Assembly: GCA_030830285.1 (NCBI GenBank)
Contig: JAURNF010000162.1
Coordinates: 1-6,192 of the forward strand
Length of the DNA: 6,192 nt
Source of the DNA: Candidatus Kapaibacterium sp.
GTDB lineage: Bacteria; Bacteroidota; Ignavibacteria; Kapaibacteriales; Kapaibacteriaceae
Direction: 5' to 3'
Both the position numbers and the translations under genes were made by a program. The notes under the pieces are model-generated. The model saw only the letters and a program-made list of their open reading frames with translations. It made no database searches and was not told the origin of the DNA. Every line of letters begins with the position of its first letter. The first letter of the stretch is position 1. Shown piece by piece: positions 1-6,053 of this stretch.

Positions 1-1236
1 AGCATCCTTGATGACTGTTCATTTGCATTCTACATCCAGGGCACTGTTACGTCAGTTACAGATTCGGCGATTGTCGTGTCGGGCTTCGGACGTGATGGTT
101 CGGAACAAACACTCGAGTTAGTAGTGTCGCCTGCCGGTACTCTGGTAACGAACTGTCTTAACGAACCGCAGCCGCTCTCACTTGTCCAGCCAGGCAACAC
201 CATTGGTGGCTATTACAGCCTGCGTCAGGGTCAGTCAATCGCAGACTTGATCGTCGTTATGGACCCTTGCACGATTGCGTACATCGGCGGAACGATTCAG
301 GGTGTAACCGCATCTTCTATTGCCTTGTTTGCAGACGGACCACAGGCGGTAGTAACGCTTCTGTACAACTCGGCAACAGCCTTCTCGAATTGCGCTGGCG
401 AGACCATCACGCTCGACAGTTCGCTGATTGGCAAGACGCTCTTTGGTGTGTACAACACGGCGTCTGACCCAGCACTATTGACGTCAGCAACGATCAATGT
501 TGGATGTCCAGCCTACGGCTCCGTAGAGGGTGTGGTCGTACTTGCAACCGACTCCTCGGTTGCCGTACAAACAACTAAGGGTCTTGAGGATTACTTGCGC
601 TCGGTATACGTATCGGTATACGACACACTCCTCCAGCCACTCGACTGGAGTGAGGTAACGGCGGGTCGCACGGTATGCATGACGGTCGACGAGCAAGCAC
701 GCATTGCGTTGCGCGTCTTCGTTGATCAAACGTGTGATGCGTTGCCAAACGGACCACGCGTATCAAAGGCCGTTGGAAAGGTTGTCGATGCAACCGAAAC
801 AACGCTTTGGATCGAGACACGCAATGGCATCTCGACGTATCTGCTCACTGATGACACTCGTATGATGACATCATCGGAGTCGTCCGTCACATTCGTCCCG
901 CAAGGCGCAATGGTTAGCATCATGTGCATGGATCACACGCCTACAGGTATGCCGATCGCAGCAACGGTTGTGGTGATGGACGGTACAACGAGCGTGGACG
1001 AAGACGAATCTTCAGCGACGTCACTCGCAGTATCACCAAACCCAGTATCGTCAACGCTGACAATTGCCGAAGACGATGCATTCACTACAGCCACGATCAT
1101 CGACATGCACGGTCGCACGGTGCTCACGAGCGCATCGCGCACCATCAACGTAGCATCGCTACCAGTTGGTGCATACACGGTGGTTGTATCAACGCCACGA
1201 GGTGTTCGCTCGACGATGTTGCGGGTGGTGAGGTAA
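1..1236 (+). CDS. T9SS-secreted repeat protein, 5'-truncated by window edge
   Basis: The reading frame is open from base 1 to the TAA at 1234-1236, giving 411 residues in the window, so the N-terminus and any signal peptide lie upstream. A GTG at 76 could be read as a start, but it falls inside a repeat unit that begins before it (motif FYIQGTVTSVTDSAIVV), so it is an internal valine. Residues 7-327 hold four degenerate units of about 80 residues; residues 341-411 are a T9SS type A sorting domain with SPNP, DMHGRTV and LPVGAYTV motifs, preceded by an acidic linker (VDEDESS). The units follow a G-x-V...V/I-x-V...V-x-V rhythm that loosely resembles DUF5666-like beta folds; this is pattern resemblance only. 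The product should be exported by Sec and T9SS and end on the cell surface or outside. Its function is unknown. It converges with the large minus-strand gene with a 5-base gap. Confidence 0.9.
   Translation, partial: SILDDCSFAFYIQGTVTSVTDSAIVVSGFGRDGSEQTLELVVSPAGTLVTNCLNEPQPLSLVQPGNTIGGYYSLRQGQSIADLIVVMDPCTIAYIGGTIQGVTASSIALFADGPQAVVTLLYNSATAFSNCAGETITLDSSLIGKTLFGVYNTASDPALLTSATINVGCPAYGSVEGVVVLATDSSVAVQTTKGLEDYLRSVYVSVYDTLLQPLDWSEVTAGRTVCMTVDEQARIALRVFVDQTCDALPNGPRVSKAVGKVVDATETTLWIETRNGISTYLLTDDTRMMTSSESSVTFVPQGAMVSIMCMDHTPTGMPIAATVVVMDGTTSVDEDESSATSLAVSPNPVSSTLTIAEDDAFTTATIIDMHGRTVLTSASRTINVASLPVGAYTVVVSTPRGVRSTMLRVVR
19..981 (+). repeat. Four degenerate ~80-residue protein repeats
   Basis: Counting residues from base 1, the units are about 7-90, 91-169, 170-245 and 254-327. 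Each opens with a G-x-V/I segment (YIQGTV, YIGGTI, GSVEGV, KAVGKV), continues with a T/S-rich beta strand (SAIVV, SSIAL, SSVAV, TTLWI) and closes with a hydrophobic strand (IVVMDPC, TINVGC, VFVDQTC, TVVVMDG). The first three close on a cysteine. The copies are divergent at both protein and DNA level, so this is an old internal duplication rather than a recent tandem DNA repeat. Unit boundaries are approximate. Confidence 0.55.
601..624 (+). repeat. 12-bp tandem duplication (SVYV-SVYD)
   Basis: The 10-mer tcggtatacg occurs at 601-610 and again at 613-622, a period of 12 bases, encoding SVYV then SVYD within the third repeat unit of the plus-strand protein. It keeps the frame and adds one short beta-like tetrapeptide. 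It looks like a small slippage duplication. Confidence 0.6.
1021..1233 (+). other. T9SS type A C-terminal sorting domain (plus-strand protein)
   Basis: About 71 terminal residues carry the hallmarks of the T9SS type A domain: an SPNP turn at the start, a central IIDMHGRTV strand-turn, the LPVGAYTVVV strand and a final basic strand (MLRVVR). In known systems such domains direct cargo to the T9SS outer-membrane channel and are cut off by the PorU sortase, after which the cargo is attached to lipopolysaccharide or released. Confidence 0.93.
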
Positions 1237-1246
1237 TTATCTCACC
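1227..1246. terminator. Candidate bidirectional terminator hairpin over both stop codons
   Basis: GGTGAG (1227-1232) and CTCACC (1241-1246) form a perfect 6-bp stem. On the plus-strand transcript it extends by one G-U and one U-A pair to 8 bp closing an AAUU loop. The stem includes the TAA of the plus-strand gene and most or all of the TGA of the minus-strand gene. Neither side has a clear U-run, so it is not a textbook intrinsic terminator. Its position at the meeting point of two convergent genes is the main argument. Confidence 0.4.
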
Positions 1247-4200
1247 TCGCCATCCCAACAACGGTTATTGGCACACTTACAACGCCAATTTGAGATTCGA
1301 TGTGAACTGAGTATAATCCGGGTGCACGCGGGGATACAATTCGAAGCGTTGTCTCTCCCTGCGGAGCTGCCTCGTGTTGATACACTGCAACGGTTCGACC
1401 TGTCACGTCTGTAATGATACTACGGAGTGTGGTCTGGCGCGACACACGCAGGCGAATATCAAACGTCTCATGCGCAACCGGATTCGGATACACGCTTAGG
1501 ATTCTGATTGACTCAAATGAGAGAAGTCGACGAACCGAGTCGTCGGTGATGCATAGCGAGTCCAACATCAGTGCTCCGCTGCCTCCGGCAACAAGCACGG
1601 TATCGCAGTCATACAGGAACTTCACATCATGTACATTCAAAGCAGTATGACCTGGCGCTCCAACAAGTGCTTTGCCGTGAAGCATCGCAAGCGTTGAATC
1701 TCCGGTTGGACGACCGACAATAGGAACACGTGCCACAATCGTTCTCCACAATTCTCCACCAGCATCTGCAACGTCATTTGCAAGAATGACGCCGGGCGAG
1801 ATGGTTGGAGATGGATCATAGAGACTCATGCGGTAGCTCACTGAGAACTGAACATCTTGCGGTAAGCACAGTGCGGTATCTCCCTTGACTTGGATACGAA
1901 TTGCAAGTGGCACGTCATTCTTGCGTGGGTCTGCCTTCGTGCTATCCATGATCACGCGTGTACCACTTCCAGCTCGGCGTACATTCATCCGGACAGTGTG
2001 CGTTGCGACGCAGCCATTTTTATCGGTAACGGTAACTGTATATCTAGTCGAGTATTTGACAGCAATACGCTGAGATGGATCGCTATCAGATTGAAGGGTT
2101 GTTGTACCCTGTGGCGCGTCCTCCGACACTTCCGACCACTTGTAGACGACACCAGCAGAACCACCCGTTCCCGGTTGAACGCGCGCAGCGATTGTTACCG
2201 AATCACACAAACATGGCTCTATACCATACACGATTTCGACCGTTGGAGGAACGTTGACAATGACAATAGCTGTGTCTTCAATGACACAGCCTTGGCGATC
2301 AACCGCACGCACAACCACTTTATATGATCCAGGCTGCGTAACGATCGAATCGAGTGCAACCTCGACATCAGACCCTGTTTGTCGTGTCGCTATCACAGAG
2401 GTTCCATCTAACACAGTGACAGCATATGGTCCATCACCATTCGCAAACTGCGCTGAAATCACGGGTGCTTCCGATCCTATGCAATGGCGAAGCGTATCAA
2501 TGAGGCCGATTATGCGTAGTGGTTCGCGAACGGCGACCGTAATCGTATCTATTGTTGTATTACCCTTGCCACCGTCATCCGTGACAGCGAGAGTAAAAAT
2601 TGTGGTGGCATTCGCCCGAAGAATAGCCTCATAGGGCTTGTTAGCATCAGGTATCTGAACATTCGCAGCGGGAGACCAAGAATAGACAAATGGCGCTTTG
2701 CCACAGGTCGATGGCTCACCACGTCGTAGTCGAGCAATACCACGGTCTGAAAAACAAATCGACGTATCGGTGCCCATACGCACATTTGGAACGGGATCGA
2801 TGCAGATTGACACAGAGTCAGATGCCACACAGCCAAGCGCATCAGTAACAGAGACGTAAAACGTAACATTTGAGAGTGGTTGAACCAGCACATCTTGCGT
2901 CGATGCCGACCAACCAGCGGTATATCCCGGACCTGCACTCCACGCATAGCTGTAGCCACTTCGTCCGCCGATAACGCGAGCTTGAAGTCGCACGGATTCT
3001 CCTCGACAAATCACACCCGTTGAACACGATGCGCTTGCATCGATGGAAACACGAAGACCAGCCGAATGTTGCAGCTGAACTTGCGCCGACGATGTACATC
3101 CATACGAACTTGTTACTGTGAGTATATACGTATGGTTAGCTGTGGCATTTGGTATTCGTGCTCGTGGACTTCTCGCAGTTGGATCGTCGAGATACAACGT
3201 TGGCTGCCAGCGGTAAGTGTATCCTGTAGTATCACCAGTGATTACTGGTGATAAAGTATACACGGTATCACCACCACATTGAGGCTTAGCATCTGCAATG
3301 CGTACCTCGGGGCATGGCTCAACACGAACGGTTACGGTGTCACTATTCGCACGACCAGTGGCATCTGTGACAGTGAGCACGTATGTTGTCGTCACAGCTG
3401 GACGTGCCGTGACGGATGCACGAGTTGTCGATACCCCACTCAATCCTAGCGTTGGCTGCCATTGATACGTGTACGGCGCAGTACCACATTTCGCCTCTTC
3501 ACCGAGTCGTACTTGACTCGTTTGATCACATGCACATATCACAGCGTCAAGGCCAGCATTTGCATCAGGCGTAGGACGCAGCTCCACGGTAATCTCTAGA
3601 CGACTTGAACAACTCGCGCCAGGTGTTGCGTCGCGCACAACCAACACGTACGTTGTTGTTCGAGTAGGACGGACTTGTGTAATGAGACTCGTACGAGATC
3701 CTACAATACTCGATGAACCTCCACCCTGCTCTTCCCACAATATCTGGTACGGCGGAGTACCTCCCTCGATTGTGACGCCCTTGCCAATCTCAACAGGATC
3801 AGAGCCTGCTCCGATACAAGAGACAACTACTTGTGAGCTGTCTCTGCGAATCGCTGGGCCAGGAAGCACATTTACAGTCACAGTCTGGCTGCTCGTACAC
3901 CCCTCAGAATTGACCGCAGTGAGGGTATAGACGTGTTCTCCAAGGATCGTAGCTCGAACATCCAACGCAGAGGTAGCGGTCCATGCTATGACCATTGACG
4001 AGTCGACCTTACTCGCTGCAGCCCATCGGAGCACAACGGCAAACGAGTCTCGTACTACTGCACGAACATTCACATTCTCTCCCTGACACACTGTCACTCG
4101 CTGCTCAAGTGTGATTACAGGTGGTGGCACTATATGAAGCTCGATCGTATCAATCGCGCTGCATTCCGCATCATCAAGTGCAGTCACTTCATAGCGGTAA

Positions 4201-6053
4201 CGACCTGGACTAGTGTGTCTGACTCGCAGGAGCGAATCGCTCCTGCTGCCAACAATACCGTCTGCACCAAGAGCTCTCCATTGGTAGCGATAACGAGATG
4301 CTGGCGTCGATGATGCATAGAGCTCAGTCTCGTCGCCAACACACGCAATTGTGTCACGTGCACCTGCTGACGTGGTAAAGCCTGGTGCTATGCGCACTGT
4401 TACATATGCCGTATCTGCCCCGCAGTCAATGCGCTGCATCACAAGCTTGACATCATACGTGCCAGATTGTGCATAGGATCGACTGGTTGTCTTCCCATCA
4501 GCAGTCTTACCATCATGAAACATCCATGTCCACGAAGTGATATTCATCGAGTCACTGTTGAAGCCCGTGAACTGTATGGGACGCCCGGGACACACAGGTT
4601 GCGTAGCAGTAAGAATCTTTGTTCGAAGGTTCACATAGGATGCGCCGGCAACAAACCCGTATGAGTCAGCTTCTGCAAGGCCATGAATGACTGCAATCAT
4701 TCCACCATTTTGTTGTGCGTCAATGTTATGCACTCCTTCACGTACACGGAATGATATACAGCGCTGGCCATTACCAACATTGACGTTACCAAGCACGCGC
4801 GCCATTGAGGATGGTATTGCATTAAGCGGATAACCATTAAATGTCAGTGTGGATACCTGCGCTGCATCTGTAACGACGGTGATGTAGAGGTTATCTTCCC
4901 ATCCATTGACATCGTTTGGTACAAACGCATAAATCGTTGCCTGCTCTATCTTTTGCTGCAATGGTGGGATGATGATCATAAATGGATCTCCAAGGTCACC
5001 ACCAAGCGACCATCCCCGCTCACTCGACAGTGCATATAGAACCACCATCACAGGTTTTGAAGAAGTAATCGTGTGATGTAGGCCTCCAGTGAGCTCAGCA
5101 CGTTCTGTCCAAGATGTTGCCGTCACCAGATTCGTGCTAACACCATCGATTACAACGTCAGTATTTGCTTCGCTTGCTATTACACGAATTGTGTACTTCG
5201 ATGATCCAGAAAGAGGCGGAACGAGGTAACTCTTTCCAAGAGTTGAGACAGGAGGCAGGTGCTCGTACAAGTGGTCCCGAAAAAGGCGCGTAACACTTGG
5301 AACAGATGTACGCTGGTGTCCAGTGAAGACGGCAACCTTTGGGCAGTCGTTATTCGAAGACACTACGCGCACAAGCGTACCTGTAAGATCTGCGGGAGAC
5401 GTGATGGTCTTGAACTGAATCACATCACCTTCATCCATTCGGACTTCGAAAGGCACACCTTTACGACGACGTCCAACAGTTGGAGAAAAGATGTCTGCCG
5501 TTGGTGTTATCTCAACCACAGTGTTGTTCTGTACACCGACGACTGCGAACAAGCTTGACCAATCTCGCGGATAGTCGACATCGTAGTGTTGATACGACGC
5601 AACGACGTACCTATTCCCGAGAGCAGCTATGGGAAGTACTACTGCAGCATCTGTCGACTGGTCAGTCGTGTTGAACGCGTATATCGATATGGGGCTTGTC
5701 GCTTGGACACGCAGCGCACAATCATTACAGAGCACATCGCTCTCATCCTGATATGCGCGTGGATCTTCGATGTCGATTCGCTGAGAGCCATTCGCAGCCA
5801 CCGTAACGCGCGAAAGCACCGTGCCGCCAATTGATACGGTTACACTTGCTTGCTGCTGCGCGGAGACGAATATCGAGAGCGTTTGGCGCGCGCTATTCTC
5901 AAGAAATGTCAGCATAAAGTCGGTGCCTCGAGTAGATATCTGCTGAGCAGACATCATCGCAGACATGACCACAAACAGTGCAATTATATTTACATACTTG
6001 AGCATGTGCCACCCAATTCGTGTCCGTTGTCTCGTGCTCTTTAATGTTCTCAT
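1242..6053 (-). CDS. 1603-residue T9SS surface protein: IgGFc-binding-like head, PKD, Ig-like array
   Basis: This is probably a large surface adhesin or matrix-binding protein; the ligand is unknown. Domains in order: signal peptide about 1-36; IgGFc-binding-like N-terminal domain about 41-475; one PKD domain about 478-556; nine Ig-like modules about 567-1359; an unassigned beta-rich module about 1360-1515; T9SS type A sorting domain about 1516-1603 (YPNP, DVTGRTV, PGLYSV). No catalytic motif was seen. The ATG at 6053 is chosen because it overlaps the upstream gene's TGA as ATGA, typical of coupled translation. A second ATG at codon 17 (6005) would give a more compact signal peptide (MLKYVNIIALFVV...), so the start is not certain. 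No strong Shine-Dalgarno precedes either. The product should pass Sec and T9SS and sit on the outer surface. The gene is intact, with no frameshift, and is probably co-transcribed with the gene upstream. Confidence 0.95.
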   Translation of the reverse strand: MRTLKSTRQRTRIGWHMLKYVNIIALFVVMSAMMSAQQISTRGTDFMLTFLENSARQTLSIFVSAQQQASVTVSIGGTVLSRVTVAANGSQRIDIEDPRAYQDESDVLCNDCALRVQATSPISIYAFNTTDQSTDAAVVLPIAALGNRYVVASYQHYDVDYPRDWSSLFAVVGVQNNTVVEITPTADIFSPTVGRRRKGVPFEVRMDEGDVIQFKTITSPADLTGTLVRVVSSNNDCPKVAVFTGHQRTSVPSVTRLFRDHLYEHLPPVSTLGKSYLVPPLSGSSKYTIRVIASEANTDVVIDGVSTNLVTATSWTERAELTGGLHHTITSSKPVMVVLYALSSERGWSLGGDLGDPFMIIIPPLQQKIEQATIYAFVPNDVNGWEDNLYITVVTDAAQVSTLTFNGYPLNAIPSSMARVLGNVNVGNGQRCISFRVREGVHNIDAQQNGGMIAVIHGLAEADSYGFVAGASYVNLRTKILTATQPVCPGRPIQFTGFNSDSMNITSWTWMFHDGKTADGKTTSRSYAQSGTYDVKLVMQRIDCGADTAYVTVRIAPGFTTSAGARDTIACVGDETELYASSTPASRYRYQWRALGADGIVGSRSDSLLRVRHTSPGRYRYEVTALDDAECSAIDTIELHIVPPPVITLEQRVTVCQGENVNVRAVVRDSFAVVLRWAAASKVDSSMVIAWTATSALDVRATILGEHVYTLTAVNSEGCTSSQTVTVNVLPGPAIRRDSSQVVVSCIGAGSDPVEIGKGVTIEGGTPPYQILWEEQGGGSSSIVGSRTSLITQVRPTRTTTYVLVVRDATPGASCSSRLEITVELRPTPDANAGLDAVICACDQTSQVRLGEEAKCGTAPYTYQWQPTLGLSGVSTTRASVTARPAVTTTYVLTVTDATGRANSDTVTVRVEPCPEVRIADAKPQCGGDTVYTLSPVITGDTTGYTYRWQPTLYLDDPTARSPRARIPNATANHTYILTVTSSYGCTSSAQVQLQHSAGLRVSIDASASCSTGVICRGESVRLQARVIGGRSGYSYAWSAGPGYTAGWSASTQDVLVQPLSNVTFYVSVTDALGCVASDSVSICIDPVPNVRMGTDTSICFSDRGIARLRRGEPSTCGKAPFVYSWSPAANVQIPDANKPYEAILRANATTIFTLAVTDDGGKGNTTIDTITVAVREPLRIIGLIDTLRHCIGSEAPVISAQFANGDGPYAVTVLDGTSVIATRQTGSDVEVALDSIVTQPGSYKVVVRAVDRQGCVIEDTAIVIVNVPPTVEIVYGIEPCLCDSVTIAARVQPGTGGSAGVVYKWSEVSEDAPQGTTTLQSDSDPSQRIAVKYSTRYTVTVTDKNGCVATHTVRMNVRRAGSGTRVIMDSTKADPRKNDVPLAIRIQVKGDTALCLPQDVQFSVSYRMSLYDPSPTISPGVILANDVADAGGELWRTIVARVPIVGRPTGDSTLAMLHGKALVGAPGHTALNVHDVKFLYDCDTVLVAGGSGALMLDSLCITDDSVRRLLSFESIRILSVYPNPVAHETFDIRLRVSRQTTLRSIITDVTGRTVAVYQHEAAPQGETTLRIVSPRAPGLYSVHIESQIGVVSVPITVVGMAR
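1245..1508 (-). other. T9SS type A C-terminal sorting domain (1603-residue protein)
   Basis: Residues 1516-1603 start with IRILSVYPNPV, then a hydrophobic strand ending IITDVTGRTVAVY, then APGLYSVHI and a last strand VVSVPITVVGMAR. The order and spacing of YPNP, D-x-x-GR and PG-x-Y match the type A domain and the plus-strand neighbour's domain. Confidence 0.95.
1509..1976 (-). other. Unassigned beta-rich module before the sorting domain
   Basis: Residues 1360-1515 break the Ig-module rhythm: there is no Cys-B strand start and no GC-T/V strand end. The segment has alternating hydrophobic strands (VPLAIRIQV, VQFSVSYRMSLY, VHDVKFLYDCDTVLV) with LCLPQDVQFSVSYRM and a late cysteine pair (C1483, C1501). 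The pattern of a strand, a loop and then F-x-V-x-Y-x-x-x-L-Y-x-P is reminiscent of cohesin-like folds, but this is inference only. Confidence 0.45.
2269..2290. repeat. 8-bp intragenic inverted repeat
   Basis: gctgtgtc (2269-2276) and gacacagc (2283-2290) are perfect reverse complements with a 6-base loop, inside the eighth Ig-like module. One 8-bp stem is expected about once by chance in a window of this size, so no role is claimed. Confidence 0.35.
3230..3253. repeat. 10-bp perfect inverted repeat inside the Ig array
   Basis: tatcaccagt (3230-3239) and actggtgata (3244-3253) are perfect reverse complements around a 4-base loop. The site encodes residues of the SPVITGD segment (about 934-942) in the fifth Ig-like module. 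There is no T-run on either side, so it is not an intrinsic terminator. It may be a chance palindrome or an mRNA structure. Confidence 0.55.
4226..4246. repeat. 21-bp near-palindrome, 10-bp GC-rich arms, inside the Ig array
   Basis: gcaggagcga (4226-4235) and tcgctcctgc (4237-4246) are perfect reverse complements around a single base. In RNA this would fold as a 9-bp GC-rich stem with a 3-base loop. It encodes the SRSDSLLR segment (residues 603-610) in the first Ig-like module. No T-run follows on either strand. Confidence 0.6.
4386..4622 (-). other. PKD domain
   Basis: Residues about 478-556 carry the PKD signature in slightly altered form: CPGRPIQFTG, then SWTWMFHDG (residues 507-515, with His in place of the usual Gly of W-x-F-G-DG), then a SYAQSGTYDVKLV strand (residues 526-538) and a closing VTVRIAP strand. 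PKD domains act as spacers or carbohydrate/protein contact modules in surface proteins. Here it sits between the head and the Ig-like stalk. Confidence 0.85.
4629..5933 (-). other. IgGFc-binding-like N-terminal domain
   Basis: Residues about 41-475 follow the order of the IgGFc-binding N-terminal family, named after human FCGBP: GTDFMLTFLEN opening; SPISIYAFN with VLPIAALGNRYVVASY; an SLFAVVG...NTVVEITPT strand pair; DCPKVAVFTG; the DHLYEHLPPVSTLGKSYLV block; IRVIASEANTDVVIDG; and GDPFMIIIPPLQQ. The DHL-x-E-x-LPP and GDP-x-M-x-x-x-x-P blocks are the strongest marks. A CxxC pair (C109, C112) lies in the LCNDC segment. IgG binding should not be assumed; bacterial members have no general proven ligand. 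Confidence 0.82.
5946..6053 (-). other. Signal peptide
   Basis: Residues 1-36: a long basic n-region (seven Arg/Lys before residue 20), a hydrophobic core YVNIIALFVVMSAMM and a likely cleavage after M-S-A at residue 36, ahead of QQIS. Starting at Met17 instead would leave a short, more typical n-region (MLKYVN). Sec export is required for T9SS cargo, which fits the C-terminal domain. Confidence 0.85.
6050..6053 (-). promoter_or_regulatory. ATGA stop/start overlap (translational coupling)
   Basis: On the minus strand the TGA of the upstream gene (6052-6050) shares bases with the ATG of the 1603-residue gene (6053-6051). Such 4-base overlaps are a common sign of co-transcription and coupled translation, and they support 6053 as the start. 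The bases before it (ggttgtggtgcc) hold no clear Shine-Dalgarno, which is usual in Bacteroidota. Confidence 0.7.

Larger units (their letters stand above)
1977..4355 (-). repeat. Nine tandem Ig-like modules
   Basis: Residues about 567-645, 646-731, 733-827, 829-914, 916-997, 999-1088, 1089-1176, 1178-1269 and 1270-1359. Most start with a cysteine strand (CVGDE, CQGEN, CIGAG, CRGES, CIGSE), have a central Y-x-W strand (YQW, YRW, YAW, YSW, YKW) and end Y-x-L/V-x-V-T-D...GC followed by V-x-V and a proline hinge. This fits Ig-like/PKD-like stalk modules common in Bacteroidota surface proteins. Most pair an early and a late cysteine (for example C571/C631, C656/C719, C926/C986, C1191/C1256). The units at 829-914 and 1089-1176 instead carry an L-GE/RGE...CG-x-AP-Y/F core and lack the late GC. 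Confidence 0.8.

Noticed and set aside
76..78. GTG as the start of the plus-strand gene
   Set aside because: The frame is open to base 1, and the repeat unit containing this codon begins upstream, so the GTG is an internal valine.
862..874. Short palindrome atgatg-a-catcat
   Set aside because: Six-base arms are common by chance, and the site is inside coding sequence with no regulatory context.
924..1310. 128-codon plus-strand ORF over the convergent gene ends
   Set aside because: Its His/Arg-rich, low-complexity product is an out-of-frame reading of the sorting-domain region and reaches into the opposite gene. No motif supports it.
3688..3697. 10-bp palindrome ctcgtacgag as an operator site
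   Set aside because: Five-base half sites occur often by chance, and it is deep within a coding region.
1977..4355. CRISPR array or DNA-level tandem repeats
   Set aside because: The repetition is at protein level only. The DNA copies are divergent and have no constant repeat and spacer lengths.
5382..5507. HNH-nuclease-like pattern on the plus strand (TCKICGRRDGLELNHI followed by CRWC)
   Set aside because: It resembles a zinc-binding HNH motif, but it lies antisense to a conserved part of the IgGFc-binding-like domain, is a 99-codon frame with no support around it, and the coding minus strand explains the sequence. Chance resemblance is more likely. A genuine hit in a protein search with conserved homologues would revive it.
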